From: Caulobacteraceae bacterium
GTDB taxonomy: Bacteria; Pseudomonadota; Alphaproteobacteria; Caulobacterales; Aquidulcibacteraceae
Direction: 5' to 3'
Length of the DNA: 64,000 nt
Assembly (NCBI GenBank): GCA_016703335.1
Contig: JADJCG010000002.1
Span: 124,001 to 188,000, forward strand
In this document: positions 27,819 through 38,716 of the stretch, piece after piece
Position numbering within the stretch: position 1 is the first letter of the stretch
Layout: each line of letters begins with the position of its first letter
Notes under the pieces: model-generated
The model's database searches: none
Told to the model about the DNA's origin: nothing
What the model saw: only the letters and a program-made list of their open reading frames with translations
Made by a program: the position numbers and the translations under genes

Positions 27819-28355
27819 ATGATTTCAAACACAATCACGATCTTTCGAACGCTGCTGACCATCCCGCTATTTGCGCTGCTGGCGTTTGGCGCCGGCGCCT
27901 ATGGCTGGTGGCCGCTCGGGTTGTTCTTGGGCGCGGGCTTGCTCGACATGGTCGACGGCAAAGTGGCGCGGGCGCGGAACGAGACGAGCGCGTTCGGCGC
28001 GATGATCGATTTGATTGGCGATCGGTTGCTGACGTTTGCGGCGGTGTTGGGACTGATGATCGGTGGCACGATCACCGGCATGCATGTGGCGGCCGGCGTC
28101 GTTCTGGTTGCACGCGATCTCATAGTGGCTTCGATGAATGAAGCGCTGCCGGGTAAGCTTGGACCGCGCGTGGGCACGCAAGAGAAGGTGAAGATCATCG
28201 CGGCCTTTTCGGCGCTGACGTTGCTGATCGCGCCGCTTTTGTTCGAACAACAGCAGACGATCGGATTGGGAGCGCTTTGGATTGCGGCAGCGCTGACGGT
28301 TGCGACTGTCGTTGGCTATTGGCTGGCTGCGCTGAAGGAATTCGCGAAGGGCTGA
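27819..28355 (+). CDS. CDP-alcohol phosphatidyltransferase (PgsA-like)
   Basis: 178 residues, an inner-membrane enzyme of phospholipid synthesis that transfers a phosphatidyl group from CDP-diacylglycerol to an alcohol. The catalytic motif D-G-x2-A-R-x8-G-x3-D-x3-D is complete in DGKVARARNETSAFG followed by AMIDLIGD. NTITIFRTLLTIPLFALLAF is the usual first helix. GGAGG precedes the ATG. The alcohol (glycerol-3-phosphate, inositol or other) cannot be read from the sequence. Confidence 0.9.
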   Translation: MISNTITIFRTLLTIPLFALLAFGAGAYGWWPLGLFLGAGLLDMVDGKVARARNETSAFGAMIDLIGDRLLTFAAVLGLMIGGTITGMHVAAGVVLVARDLIVASMNEALPGKLGPRVGTQEKVKIIAAFSALTLLIAPLLFEQQQTIGLGALWIAAALTVATVVGYWLAALKEFAKG

Positions 28356-28363
28356 TACGCCGC

Positions 28364-29476
28364 CTAAGCTGGCGCGTGCTCTAGCTTTGCTTCTGGGATG
28401 AGGTCGCGCATGCGGTTGCCGAATGAGATGAGGCAGACTTCGCTGGGTGAGAGCGGGCCGGTCGCGTAGCTTGAGCTTTGCATGCCTTGCTGAACGCCTT
28501 CGATCAGCACGGTGTCTTCGGCGTTGACCTGGCGATTGATGCGCCAGTTGAGATAGCGCGCGGCTTTCATTTCGCGGTTTGCATCCGGGTGCACGTAGGC
28601 GATTTCGCGGATCATCGTTTGCGTCGCGCTGACCGGGATGAACTGCATGAAGTCAACTTGGTCTGGGTAGATGTCGAGCGCGACGTTGGGCCAGAGTTTG
28701 TAATAAGCCCACAGGCGCCGGCGCCCCTCGGGAATGTGATCGAACGTGCCGAGCAACTTTTGGTATTGGCGCTCCGGCCAATGGTTCGACGGCGTCTCGC
28801 TGACATAGCCCCACATTTTATCGATCCAAGGCTTGGCTTCGATTTTGTAAGTGCCGGCGAGCAGGCGTGACAGGCCGGGATGCGCGACAGGGATGTGCAT
28901 GCCGTCGGAATAGTTGTCGCCGACGTTTTTCCAATTCACCGGACGCGGACGCAATGTGACGCGGCCGTTGGGCACAAGCTTCTCAAGTTCGAACGCGGCA
29001 AGTTCATCGGCGTAGGGCGCCATCATTTCGGCGATGCTCGGTAGGCCCGGCGCGAAGCGGATGAAGATGAAGCCGAACGCGATTTCCTGATCGACAAGCT
29101 TTAGGCCGAGCTCTTTGGCGTCAAGCCCTTCGAAGCCTTGCCATTTCGGCGCGCCGGCGAAGCCGCCGTCGAGCTTGTAGCTCCAGGCGTGATAGGGGCA
29201 GACGAGCCGGTGGCCGCACGAGCCGCGTGCTTCGGTGGCGATCTTGCCGGCGCGGTGGCGGCAGACATTGTGGAAGCTGCGAATAGCGCCGTCTTCGCCG
29301 CGCACGGTGACGACGCGTTCGCCCAGAATGTCGAGCGTCAGATAATCGCCCGTGTTCGGGACATCATTAATGTGGCCGACGATATGCCATGCCTGCGCGA
29401 ACACCTTCTCGCGCTCCAGCTCGAAGAAGCGCTGATCGGTGTAGAGCCAAGCGGGCAGGGATTGCGGGACGGCCAT
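28364..29476 (-). CDS. Rieske-type aromatic-ring-hydroxylating oxygenase, alpha subunit
   Basis: 370 residues from the ATG at 29476, preceded by AAGGAG. The Rieske cluster ligands are CRH in FHNVCRHRAGK and CPYH in RLVCPYHAWSYKLDG. The mononuclear iron site is in NYSDGMHIPVAHPG. Full length. Resembles choline/carnitine-type or aromatic oxygenase large subunits; the substrate is unknown and no reductase gene is nearby. Confidence 0.92.
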   Translation of the reverse strand: MAVPQSLPAWLYTDQRFFELEREKVFAQAWHIVGHINDVPNTGDYLTLDILGERVVTVRGEDGAIRSFHNVCRHRAGKIATEARGSCGHRLVCPYHAWSYKLDGGFAGAPKWQGFEGLDAKELGLKLVDQEIAFGFIFIRFAPGLPSIAEMMAPYADELAAFELEKLVPNGRVTLRPRPVNWKNVGDNYSDGMHIPVAHPGLSRLLAGTYKIEAKPWIDKMWGYVSETPSNHWPERQYQKLLGTFDHIPEGRRRLWAYYKLWPNVALDIYPDQVDFMQFIPVSATQTMIREIAYVHPDANREMKAARYLNWRINRQVNAEDTVLIEGVQQGMQSSSYATGPLSPSEVCLISFGNRMRDLIPEAKLEHAPA

Positions 29477-29720
29477 TGGCTCCTTGAGTAGTGCGCCTGA
29501 AATCTTGCTGCAACATTCGCCGCACAATCTTCGGACCTATGAGGGGATTTCTCGCACTTGCGTTCGCTTTAGTTGCCTGCGGCTGTGCGCCAGCGCAGCA
29601 GCAACCGGCTTGGTGCAGCGCGGAGGTGGTGCGGCAGGATGCCGAAGCCATGATCGCGGCTGTGACGCGTGCGACGTATGCCGAGGATATCGAGGCTTAC
29701 ATGGCCGCGATGCCGAACGG

Positions 29721-30927
<1,207 letters not shown>

Positions 30928-30928
<1 letters not shown>

Positions 30929-31338
30929 TAGCTCAGGCCTGCCGCCTCGAGGAAGCGCATCACACAGAGGCCGCCGCCGCCGAGCAGCACGAGCCACGTC
31001 AGGACGTTGCCGATAAACCGGATCACGTTCGGATGCTTAGCGCGCATCATGCCGATGGCCTGAACGACGCGGCCAAATGTGAATGTTGCGCCGAGCACGT
31101 GGATTGGAAGTGCGGCGGTGTTGGTGAGGGCGAGCGCTACGAGCAATAATAGCGCTAGAGGGGCGTTCTCGATGAAGTTGCCGTGCGCGCGGATGGCGCG
31201 CGTGAGGGCGCCCTCGCCGAACGTGCCGGGTTGGATGGTCGCGCCGCTGCGGCGGATGCCGGCGTTGATCGAGAGGATCACGAGCAAAAATGCGTTGAGG
31301 CCGGCGTAGAGCGCGACGGCTGCGAAACTATCGTTCAT
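30928..31338 (-). CDS. MAPEG family membrane protein
   Basis: 136 residues, four helices. The family signature is visible: LTRAIRAHGNFIENAPLALL (R.H.N..E..P), then LALTNTAALPIHVLGATFTF and GRVVQAIGM. Family members are membrane glutathione/eicosanoid-type enzymes; the bacterial substrate is unknown. The TAA overlaps the ATG of the sterol desaturase (TAATG), so they form one transcript. Confidence 0.9.
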
Positions 31339-31372
31339 TGAGTCCCCCGATGTAGGCGCGATGCTAAGCGGG

Positions 31373-31627
31373 CTAGAGCGCGCGCGCTAGGGCCGCGCGG
31401 AAACGGCGGTCGCGCTTCAAGAACCATTCGCGGCTCATGGCTTCGCGGCGCGTGTCGTAGCGTTCGGCGTAGAGCAACACCCAGGCGCGGCCGCGCGTAG
31501 AGCGTGCGCCGAGGCCGGCATTGTGGAGCGCGAGGCGGGACTCGATGTCGATGGTCCAACCGACATAGGTGCGCCGGTCAGCGCCGAGGGCGCTGCCGAG
31601 GACGTAGACGAAGCCTGCAGTTTTCAT
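31373..31627 (-). CDS. GIY-YIG domain protein
   Basis: 84 residues from the ATG at 31627: FVYVLGSA and RTYVGWTIDIESRLALHN form the GIY-YIG pair, then ARSTRGRAWVLLYAERYDTR and AMSREWFLKRDRR, matching the stand-alone YhbQ/UPF0213-type single-domain family. Such proteins are putative structure-specific nucleases. A REP-like palindrome lies just upstream. Confidence 0.88.
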   Translation of the reverse strand: MKTAGFVYVLGSALGADRRTYVGWTIDIESRLALHNAGLGARSTRGRAWVLLYAERYDTRREAMSREWFLKRDRRFRAALARAL

Positions 31628-31652
31628 CGCGGGCCCAGTGGTGCGCCCGCCG

Positions 31653-31728
31653 CCCTTCGACAAGCTCAGGGTGACGCCGCTCTCAACAGGCGGCCAGCGG
31701 TGTAGCGTCATCCTGAGCTTGTCGAAGG
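31653..31728. repeat. REP-like interspersed palindrome, copy 2
   Basis: Left arm CCCTTCGACAAGCTCAGG (from 31653) and right arm CCTGAGCTTGTCGAAGG (to 31728) are near-perfect inverted repeats that extend into GTGACG/CGTCAT. The same arms appear at 4589-4652. It sits between the aldehyde dehydrogenase 3' end and the GIY-YIG gene. Confidence 0.82.
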
Positions 31729-31747
31729 AGACGCGGATCGCGCGCGC

Positions 31748-33191
31748 TCACGCAAACCCACCGAAGTTCACGAACTTTGCTTCCATGTATTCGTCCAAGC
31801 CTTCGATGCCGCCTTCGCGGCCGAGGCCGCTTTGTTTCCAGCCGCCGAACGGGATGACTTCGTTTGAGAAGATACCGTCATTGATCGAGACCATGCCCGA
31901 CTCGATGCGCTCGGCCACGCGCCAGGCGCGGTGGACGTCCTTGGTGAAGAAGTAGGAGGCGAGGCCGAACGGCGTGTCGTTGGCGATCGAGACGGCTTCG
32001 TCCTCGGTCTTGAAGCGGATGAGCGGCGCGACGGGGCCAAAAATTTCTTCGGTGTTCACGCGCATGTCGCGGGTGACGTTAGCGAGCACGGTGGGCGTGT
32101 AGAAATGCGCGCCGGCGTCGTTCTTCTTGCCGCCGGTGAGCGCAGTGGCGCCCGAGGCGAGCGCTTCTGCGACCATGCGCTCGACTTTCTCGATGGCCTT
32201 CTGATCGATGAGCGGCCCGATCTCGACGCCGTCTTGGTCGCCGGGGCCAACTTTCAGCTTCGCGACGGCGTCAGCGAGTTTTTTGGAGAATGTGTGGTAG
32301 ATCGCGTCTTCAACCAGGATGCGGTTGGCGCAGACGCAGGTCTGGCCGGCGTTGCGAAACTTGGACATGATCGTGCCTTTGACGGCGAGATCGAGGTCAG
32401 CGTCGGCAAACACGATCAGCGGCGCGTTGCCGCCGAGTTCGAGTGCGACTTTCTTCACCGTTGAGCCAACGCACGCGGCGCCGAGTTTCTTGCCGACTTC
32501 GGTTGAGCCGGTGAACGAGAAGTGGCGCACCAGATCGCTCTCGCACATCACTTTGCCGACTGCGCTGGCGTTCTCAGTGGTTACGACGTTGAAGACGCCA
32601 GCTGGCACGCCAGCTTTCTCTGCCAGCTCGGCCAACACCAAAGCAGTCAGCGGCGTTTGGTGCGGTGGTTTCAGAACGATGGTGCAGCCGGCGGCGAGCG
32701 CGGGCGCGGCTTTGCGGGTGATCATCGCCATCGGGAAGTTCCACGGCGTGATCGCGGCGCAGACGCCGATCGGCTGCTTTATGGTCACATAGCGGCGCGT
32801 GCCGGTCGTGGTGGGGATCACGCGGCCGTAGGCGCGCTTTGCCTCTTCGCCGAACCATTCCATGAAGCTCGCGCCATAGGCGGCTTCCCCTTTGGCTTCT
32901 GCGATCGGCTTACCGCCTTCGAGTGAGATGAGGCGGCCGAGGCGATCGAGGTCCGCCATCATGAGATCGAACCAGGCGCGCATAATTTGCGCGCGTTCTT
33001 TCGCGGGCTTGGCGGCCCAGAGCGGAAAGGCGCGGTGCGCGGCGGCGATCGCTTCTTCGGCTTCCAGCGGCGCCAAGGTCGGGGACTTCGGCGATGACGT
33101 CCTGCGTGGCGGGATTGAACACTTGGAAGCGCTTTGCGCCCGAGCGCCACTTGCCGTCGATATAGGCTTCTGTGCGGAACGATGGCTTCAT
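31748..33191 (-). CDS. NAD(P)-dependent succinate-semialdehyde-type dehydrogenase, frameshifted
   Basis: Aldehyde dehydrogenase oxidising succinate semialdehyde or a related aldehyde. N-terminus MKPSFRTEAYIDGKWRSGAK and FNPATQDVIAEVPDLGA, then a slip at about 33064-33072 (removing one G gives AEAEEAIAAAHRAFPLWA). The rest is intact: ITPWNFPMAMITRKAAPALA, FTGSTEVGKKL, the general base in LELGGNAP, and catalytic Cys in NAGQTCVCANRILV. About 480 residues when repaired, the family length. Confidence 0.92.
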
Positions 33192-33325
33192 TCTAGGTGT
33201 TCCTTAGATGCTCGGTCAGGACATTGCGCAGGCTCAACGCCGCTTCAAGCCTCGAGGCGCAAGCTTTAGCGGATTTGTGGCGCGGCATTCGGGCAAGGCG
33301 TATAGGTTAGGAAAAGAGGTCCTGC

Positions 33326-34171
33326 ATGAGCTGGAAAGATGTCCTGGTCATCGTCTCAGAGGCTGAGGCGGACGAGCCGGCGATCGCACTCGGTGAGATT
33401 TTGGCGGGCTTGTGCAGCGACTGCCATCTCTCGGCGGCGTTTTTGACGCCATTGCCCGACGAGCCCTTGGCGTATGAGCCAACCGTCGTGGCTGGCGTTT
33501 GGGCCGAACTGCTGGGTCGCGCGCGGCAAGAGGCGGAAGTTGAGCGCAAGAAGGTCGAGGCGCGGCTTCAGCGCTCTGGCAAAAAAGCCGAGCTCAGAGG
33601 CGCCGAGGCGTTGTCGCGTGACTTGGGCCGGGTCGCGGCTGTGCACGCGCGTTACGCCGATGTCGCGGTGATGACGCGGCCGAGCGAGGGCGCGGGGGTC
33701 GAACTCCGCGAAGAGATTATCGAGGGCGTACTGTTTCACTCCGGGCGCCCAGCGCTTATTGCGCCGCCGGGTTGGACGGGCTCAACGGTCGGCAAGCGCG
33801 TGATCGTGGCTTGGGATGCGAGCCGCGAAGCGACGCGCGCGCTCTCGGAGGCGGATGATCTGTTGGAGAACGCCGAGGCCGTGACGGTGCTCACAGTGGA
33901 CGCCAAGCCGAAAATGTTCGGCCACGGCGATCAGCCGGGCTCCAACATCGCCGGCCACCTCAATCGCCGTGGCTTGCCGGCAGAGGTTCGCAACGTCGAT
34001 AGCGCTGGCCGCTCGGCGTCGTCCGCCATTCTCGAAGAAGCGCACAAGTTCAACGCCGATCTCATTGTCATGGGCGGCTATGCGCATTCGCGTCTGCGCG
34101 AACTGGTGTTTGGCGGCGCGACGCGCGAGTTGCTGAGAACGACTACAGTGCCGCTCCTGATGGCGCATTAA
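33326..34171 (+). CDS. Universal stress protein family
   Basis: 281 residues with two USP-like halves. The second half has KRVIVAWDASREATRAL and the ATP-binding loop in VMGGYAHSRLRELVFGGATR (G-2x-G-9x-G); the first half is degenerate. Such double-domain USPs are common in alphaproteobacteria. The ATG is ten bases downstream of a GAAAAGAGG stretch. Frame intact. Confidence 0.88.
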   Translation: MSWKDVLVIVSEAEADEPAIALGEILAGLCSDCHLSAAFLTPLPDEPLAYEPTVVAGVWAELLGRARQEAEVERKKVEARLQRSGKKAELRGAEALSRDLGRVAAVHARYADVAVMTRPSEGAGVELREEIIEGVLFHSGRPALIAPPGWTGSTVGKRVIVAWDASREATRALSEADDLLENAEAVTVLTVDAKPKMFGHGDQPGSNIAGHLNRRGLPAEVRNVDSAGRSASSAILEEAHKFNADLIVMGGYAHSRLRELVFGGATRELLRTTTVPLLMAH

Positions 34172-34186
34172 AGCGGGAGGCGGGGG

Positions 34187-34624
34187 ATGGATTTCAATTT
34201 TTCGCTGATCGACGGCGGGCTGGCGGTATTGCTGGTCATCGTCGTGATCTGGGCGGCGTTGAAACTGGTGACGCGGCTGATTGTGGGCGGCTGGTCGGCG
34301 CGGGCGGCGGGCGTTGTGGTCGTAAGTCGCCGTGAGTGTTCTTCGGGGCGTGCACCTGCGCCAGGTGCCATTTCGTGGATCCGCAGCGCGGATTGGTTTG
34401 TCGGGCGCGGCCCACCCTTGTGTGCCTCTTCCGCCACACTAAGTCAGGGCCACAACATCAATCATGCCACGTTGATCCGCCGCAAGGGGGTTAACGTGGG
34501 ACGCCGTCAGGGTCGCTCATGGATATGGAAAAGCTCACCGAGCGTGCGCGCGGATTCGTGCAAGCCGCGCAGACGATCGCTATTCGCGAACAAAACCAAC
34601 AACTCGAAACGCAGCATTTGCTGA
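34187..34624 (+). CDS. Putative small membrane protein, 3' end uncertain
   Basis: MDFNFSLIDGGLAVLLVIVV plus IWAALKLVTRLIVGG is a convincing transmembrane segment after a GGGAGG ribosome-binding site, 16 bases downstream of the USP gene. Beyond about residue 45 the frame loses coding character and runs into clpB, so the natural stop is probably near 34330-34440 in another frame. Between 34330 and 34518 I see no recognisable gene. Unknown function. Confidence 0.35.
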   Translation: MDFNFSLIDGGLAVLLVIVVIWAALKLVTRLIVGGWSARAAGVVVVSRRECSSGRAPAPGAISWIRSADWFVGRGPPLCASSATLSQGHNINHATLIRRKGVNVGRRQGRSWIWKSSPSVRADSCKPRRRSLFANKTNNSKRSIC

Positions 34625-37113
34625 AGGCGCTGCTCGATGACCGTGAAGGTCTCGCGGCGAGCTTGCTTGCGGCTGCGGGCGCCAATGCGCGCCAGGCGGC
34701 GGACGAGGCGGACAAAGCCGTGCAGGCGCTGCCGAAAGTGCAGGGCGGCGGCGACCGCATGTACGCGGCTGTCTCCTTCAACCGCGCCCTCGATCTGGCC
34801 GATCAAGCCGCGACCAAAGCTGGCGATAGCTATGTGACAGCGGAGCGTCTGCTGTTTGGGCTAGCGATTGCCGACGGCAAGGCCAGCGAAATATTGAAGA
34901 AGGCTGGCGTCACGCCGCAGAAGCTAGAAGCGGCGATTGGCGAATTGCGGAAGGGCAGAACCGCGCAATCGTCCTCCGCGGAAGATCAGTACGACGCGCT
35001 GAAGAAATACGCGCGCGATCTCACCGAGGATGCGCGCAAGGGCAAGCTCGATCCGGTGATTGGCCGCGACGAGGAAATCCGGCGCACGATTCAGGTGCTG
35101 TCGCGCCGCACCAAGAACAATCCTGTGCTCATTGGTGAGCCTGGCGTGGGCAAGACGGCTATCGCCGAAGGTTTGGCGCTGCGTATCATCAATGGCGACG
35201 TGCCGGAGAGCTTGAAGCACAAGAAGCTGCTCGCGCTCGACATGGGCTCGCTAATCGCGGGCGCCAAGTTTCGCGGCGAGTTTGAAGAGCGGCTGAAAGC
35301 TGTGCTGAACGAGGTGATGTCAGCCGAAGGCGGCATCATCCTCTTCATCGACGAAATGCACACGCTTGTTGGAGCGGGCAAGGCGGACGGCGCGATGGAT
35401 GCGTCGAACTTGCTGAAGCCGGCTCTGGCGCGCGGTGATCTGCACTGCGTAGGCGCGACGACGCTCGATGAGTATCGCAAGCACGTTGAGAAGGACGCGG
35501 CGCTGGCGCGGCGCTTTCAGCCGGTGTTTGTCGATGAGCCGAGTGTCGAAGATTCCATCTCGATCCTGCGCGGTCTGAAAGATCGTTACGAACAGCACCA
35601 TGGCGTGCGTATCTCGGATGCGGCGATCGTCGCTGCTGCGCAGCTTTCGCATCGCTACATCACCGATCGCTTCCTGCCGGATAAAGCCATCGACTTGATG
35701 GATGAGGCCGCGTCGCGTTTGCGGATGCAGGTGGATTCAAAGCCTGAAGAGCTGGACGAACTTGATCGGCGCGCGCTGCAGCTCAAGATCGAGCTTGAGG
35801 CGCTGAAGAAAGAGAAGGATGCGGGCTCGCGAGATCGCGTCACTAAGCTCGAAACCGAGATCGCGCAGATCGAGACGCGTTCAGCTGAGCTGACGTCGCG
35901 CTGGTCGGCGGAGAAGCAGAAGCTGCAGGTGACGTCGAAGTCGAAGGAAGAGCTGGAGAAGCTGCAGACCGAGTACGAGCAGGCGGTGCGTCAGGGCAAT
36001 TTGGCGCGCGCGTCGGAGCTGAAATACGGGCGCATTCCGCAGCTGGAAAAGCAGATCGGCGATGCCGAGAAAGCGGGCGGCGATGGTGGGGCTTGGTAAA
36101 AGAGGTCGTCGATGCCGAAGCCATCGCGGGCGTCGTCTCGCGCTGGACCGGCGTGCCGGTCGAGAAAATGCTCGAAGGCGAGAAGGCCAAGCTCCTGGCG
36201 ATGGAAGATGCGCTGCGTGGCCGCGTGATTGGTCAGGAGCCGGCGCTGCGCGCGGTGGCTGATGCCGTGCGGCGTGCGCGCGCGGGGTTGCAGGATCCGA
36301 ACCGGCCGATCGGCTCGTTCATGTTCTTGGGCCCGACGGGTGTTGGCAAAACCGAGCTGACGAAGGCTCTGGCCGCGTTCTTATTCGATGACGAGCACGC
36401 GCTGACGCGCATCGATATGTCGGAGTACATGGAGAAGCACTCCGTCGCGCGCTTGATCGGGCGCGCCTCCCGGCTACGTCGGCTACGACGAGGGCGGCTC
36501 GCTGACCGAGGCCGTTCGCCGCCGCCCGTATCAGGTCGTGCTGTTTGACGAGATCGAGAAGGCGCACCCGGACGTGTTCAACGTTCTGCTGCAAGTGCTG
36601 GACGATGGCCGCCTCACAGACGGCCAAGGCCGCACCGTCGATTTCAAGAACACGATACTGATCATGACGTCGAATGCCGGTTCGCAGTTCTTGGCCGAGC
36701 AGCCAGACGGCGCCGACGTGGAAGACGTGCGCGATTCAGTGATGGCGGAGCTGCGCGGCCGCTTCCGCCCGGAATTCCTGAACCGCGTCGATGAGATCAT
36801 TCTCTTCAGGCGGCTCGAACGCGAGCAGATGGGCGCGATCGTTGAGATTCAGCTGAAGCGGCTGGAGAAGCTTTTGGCGGCGCGCAACATCAGCGTGGAG
36901 CTGGATAGCCGCGCCAAGAGCGAGCTGGCGAAGCGTGGGTATGATCCGGCTTGGGGCGCGCGGCCGCTAAAGCGCGTGATCCAGAAGGACATCCAAGATC
37001 CGTTCGCGCGACTCATCCTCGAGGGCCGCGTGAAGGATGGCGAGCGCGTTGCGATCACCTTCGATGGCAACGACTTCCTGTTCAACGGCGCGAGCGAGCA
37101 TGCGGCGGCTTAA
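34519..37113 (+). CDS. clpB: Chaperone ClpB, two frameshifts
   Basis: Hsp100 disaggregase working with DnaK. An N-terminal Clp repeat domain (ETQHLLKALLDD) is followed by AAA-1 (GEPGVGKTAIAEGLALRI, ILFIDEMHTLVGAG), the middle coiled coil (about 34519+410 codons), and AAA-2 (GPTGVGKTELTKALA, DEIEKAHPDVFNVLLQVLDD), ending EHAAA. Breaks: 36092-36094, where one added T gives GGALVKEVVDAE, and 36459-36463, where removing one G gives LIGAPPGYVGYDEGG. Repaired length is about 865 residues. Two one-base slips in an essential-type gene argue for sequence error. Confidence 0.95.
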
Positions 37114-38214
37114 GCCTGCACGTCGCGGAGGCTCACTGGCGATCTGGTCGGCCAGCGTCTCGTCTATCGGGCCGAACAACGCATGGTCACCAAGCGAATG
37201 GCCGCGGTGCGGATGCTCGATGAATGTTGCGCGGTTGCCGAATAGGTCGCCGGCCGCTTCGCGCTGGCGCGCGTAGTTGGTCTGCGAATCTTTGCTTCCG
37301 TAGTGGAAGATCATCGGGATACGCCAGCGCGCCAGCAATTGCGCGGTGGGCGTGTCGTCTGTGAACCAGCTCTTCCACCAGGAATAACGCGCCATCGAGA
37401 TGGTTGCGTTCGGGTATGGCGCGTTGTCGTCTTGCGCCAACGCTTCGGTGCGCGCTTGTTCGTAGAGCGTGGTTTGGACTTGCTCGACTTGCGCGATTTC
37501 CTCGAGTCACGCGCCATCCGGCTGAAGGAATGGCGCGGCTGTGTCAGCGAACGACGACGGCGTTTCGCTGAGGTTCGCTTCAACTTCGGCGTTGGTGACG
37601 CGGCCATCATGGTCCACGTCCATGAGGTGCAGTGAGTACACGTCGCGTCCCGTCATTTGCCAGCGCACCACGGAGCTGGGGCTTTCAAGCAAACCACCAA
37701 TCGCGATGACGCCATTTGGCGCATGTGCGCCTGAAGCGGCTAAACGCGCGACGTGCAATAGGCCTTCAGAATGCGCGACGAAGACGATGCAGCGTGCGTT
37801 GAGGCCGTCGCGCGCGCGTGACCAGTCATAGACGGCGGCGAGATCCTCGCGCTGGCTTGTGGTCGTGGACGTTCCCGCGATTGCGTTGTCCAGCATTTCA
37901 GCGGGCGGCACGCCATAGCGGACGCCGCGCCGGTCGTAGCGCACAGCGGTGAGCCCGCGAGCGTTCATGCGTTGCGCGAGATCGGCGAAGATCGCATCGC
38001 GCGGCGTGCCGGAGCGTCCGAACCGGGCGTCGCGATCGAACAATCCGGTGCCGGCCACGAAGATAACGGCGGCGCGTGTGCGTTCCGCCGGTAGATCGGC
38101 CTGACCGTTGATCGCTGTGCCGTCAGCGGAATGAACCGTGAACTGGCGCGGTTCTGCGAATGCGGGCGCGCAAATCAGGGCGCCCGCGAGTGTCAGCGCT
38201 GCAAATCGCATCAT
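37110..38214 (-). pseudogene. Secreted alpha/beta hydrolase with in-frame stop and terminal frameshift
   Basis: MMRFAALTLAGALICAPAFA is a signal peptide with GGAGGG upstream. Hydrolase features: AVIFVAGTGLFDRDARFG, VRYDRRGVRYG and the nucleophile elbow FVAHSEGLL. A TGA at 37507-37509 interrupts the frame after FLQPDGA, and the same frame continues sensibly (LEEIAQVEQVQTTLYEQART, then MIFHYGSKD and IEHPHRGHSLGD with the catalytic Asp and His). TGG to TGA is the simplest explanation. At about 37123-37132 a slip precedes a better ending LRDVQA at 37110, overlapping the clpB stop. Confidence 0.75.
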
Positions 38215-38270
38215 GTAAATCCCTCCGCACCTTAGCCGCCGCAGAGGGTAGGTTTGGAGGCGAGCCGTGC

Positions 38271-38302
38271 AAACAAAAAAGGGCGGAGCGCAGGCCCCGC
38301 CC
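38271..38302 (-). terminator. Rho-independent terminator
   Basis: On the minus strand GGGCGG, a 10-base loop and CCGCCC are followed by TTTTTTG. It lies 28 bases downstream of the small lipoprotein gene 38331-38579 and ends its transcript. Confidence 0.8.
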
Positions 38303-38330
38303 TTCGCATCAGTATTGCGATCGCGTCGCT

Positions 38331-38579
38331 TTACGGATGCGTATTCTCGTTGTCGTCGGTGGCGTTGGCGACCGAGTTGGCCGCGTCGTTGGTGGCGCCT
38401 TCAATGGCTTCGCCCGTGGCGTCAGCGGCCGCGCCGACTTCTTGGCCGGCTTGATCAAGCGCTTGGCCGGTTTCGTCGGCGGCCTGGTTGACGTCTTGCT
38501 CAGCTGCGTTCTGGTCGGCGGGCGTGCATGCGGCCGTGCCGAGTGCGGCCGCGGCCACGAGTGCGATCAAAAATCTCAT
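38331..38579 (-). CDS. Small Ala/Asn/Asp-rich lipoprotein (family copy 1)
   Basis: 82 residues: MRFLIALVAAAALGTAACTP has a lipobox TAAC, followed by a low-complexity acidic helical body (QDVNQAADETGQALDQAGQE and similar). Composition and ending (DNENTHP) resemble the lipoproteins at 44778-45017 and 45182-45442 (NSNTRP). Terminated by the hairpin at 38271-38302. Probably a short helical outer-membrane lipoprotein; function unknown. Confidence 0.75.
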   Translation of the reverse strand: MRFLIALVAAAALGTAACTPADQNAAEQDVNQAADETGQALDQAGQEVGAAADATGEAIEGATNDAANSVANATDDNENTHP

Positions 38580-38716
38580 GTTTCTCTCCAGACGTTCTTT
38601 CCCCGCCGTTCGGAACCTAGCAGAGCCGGGGCGGCGCCGAATACCCGCAAAACTGCGTCACTTCGCAAACCGAATGCATGGAACGAATTTGCGCGCGATC
38701 GCATTGTGCAGGGTTG

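Noticed and set aside
36085..36100. Programmed ribosomal frameshift in clpB
   Set aside because: No slippery heptamer or downstream pseudoknot is apparent, a second slip occurs 370 bases later, and ClpB genes are not known to need frameshifting. Sequence error is simpler.
37507..37509. Selenocysteine recoding of the TGA in the hydrolase
   Set aside because: The position is not a catalytic residue, no SECIS-like hairpin follows, and no sel gene is present. A Trp codon fits better.
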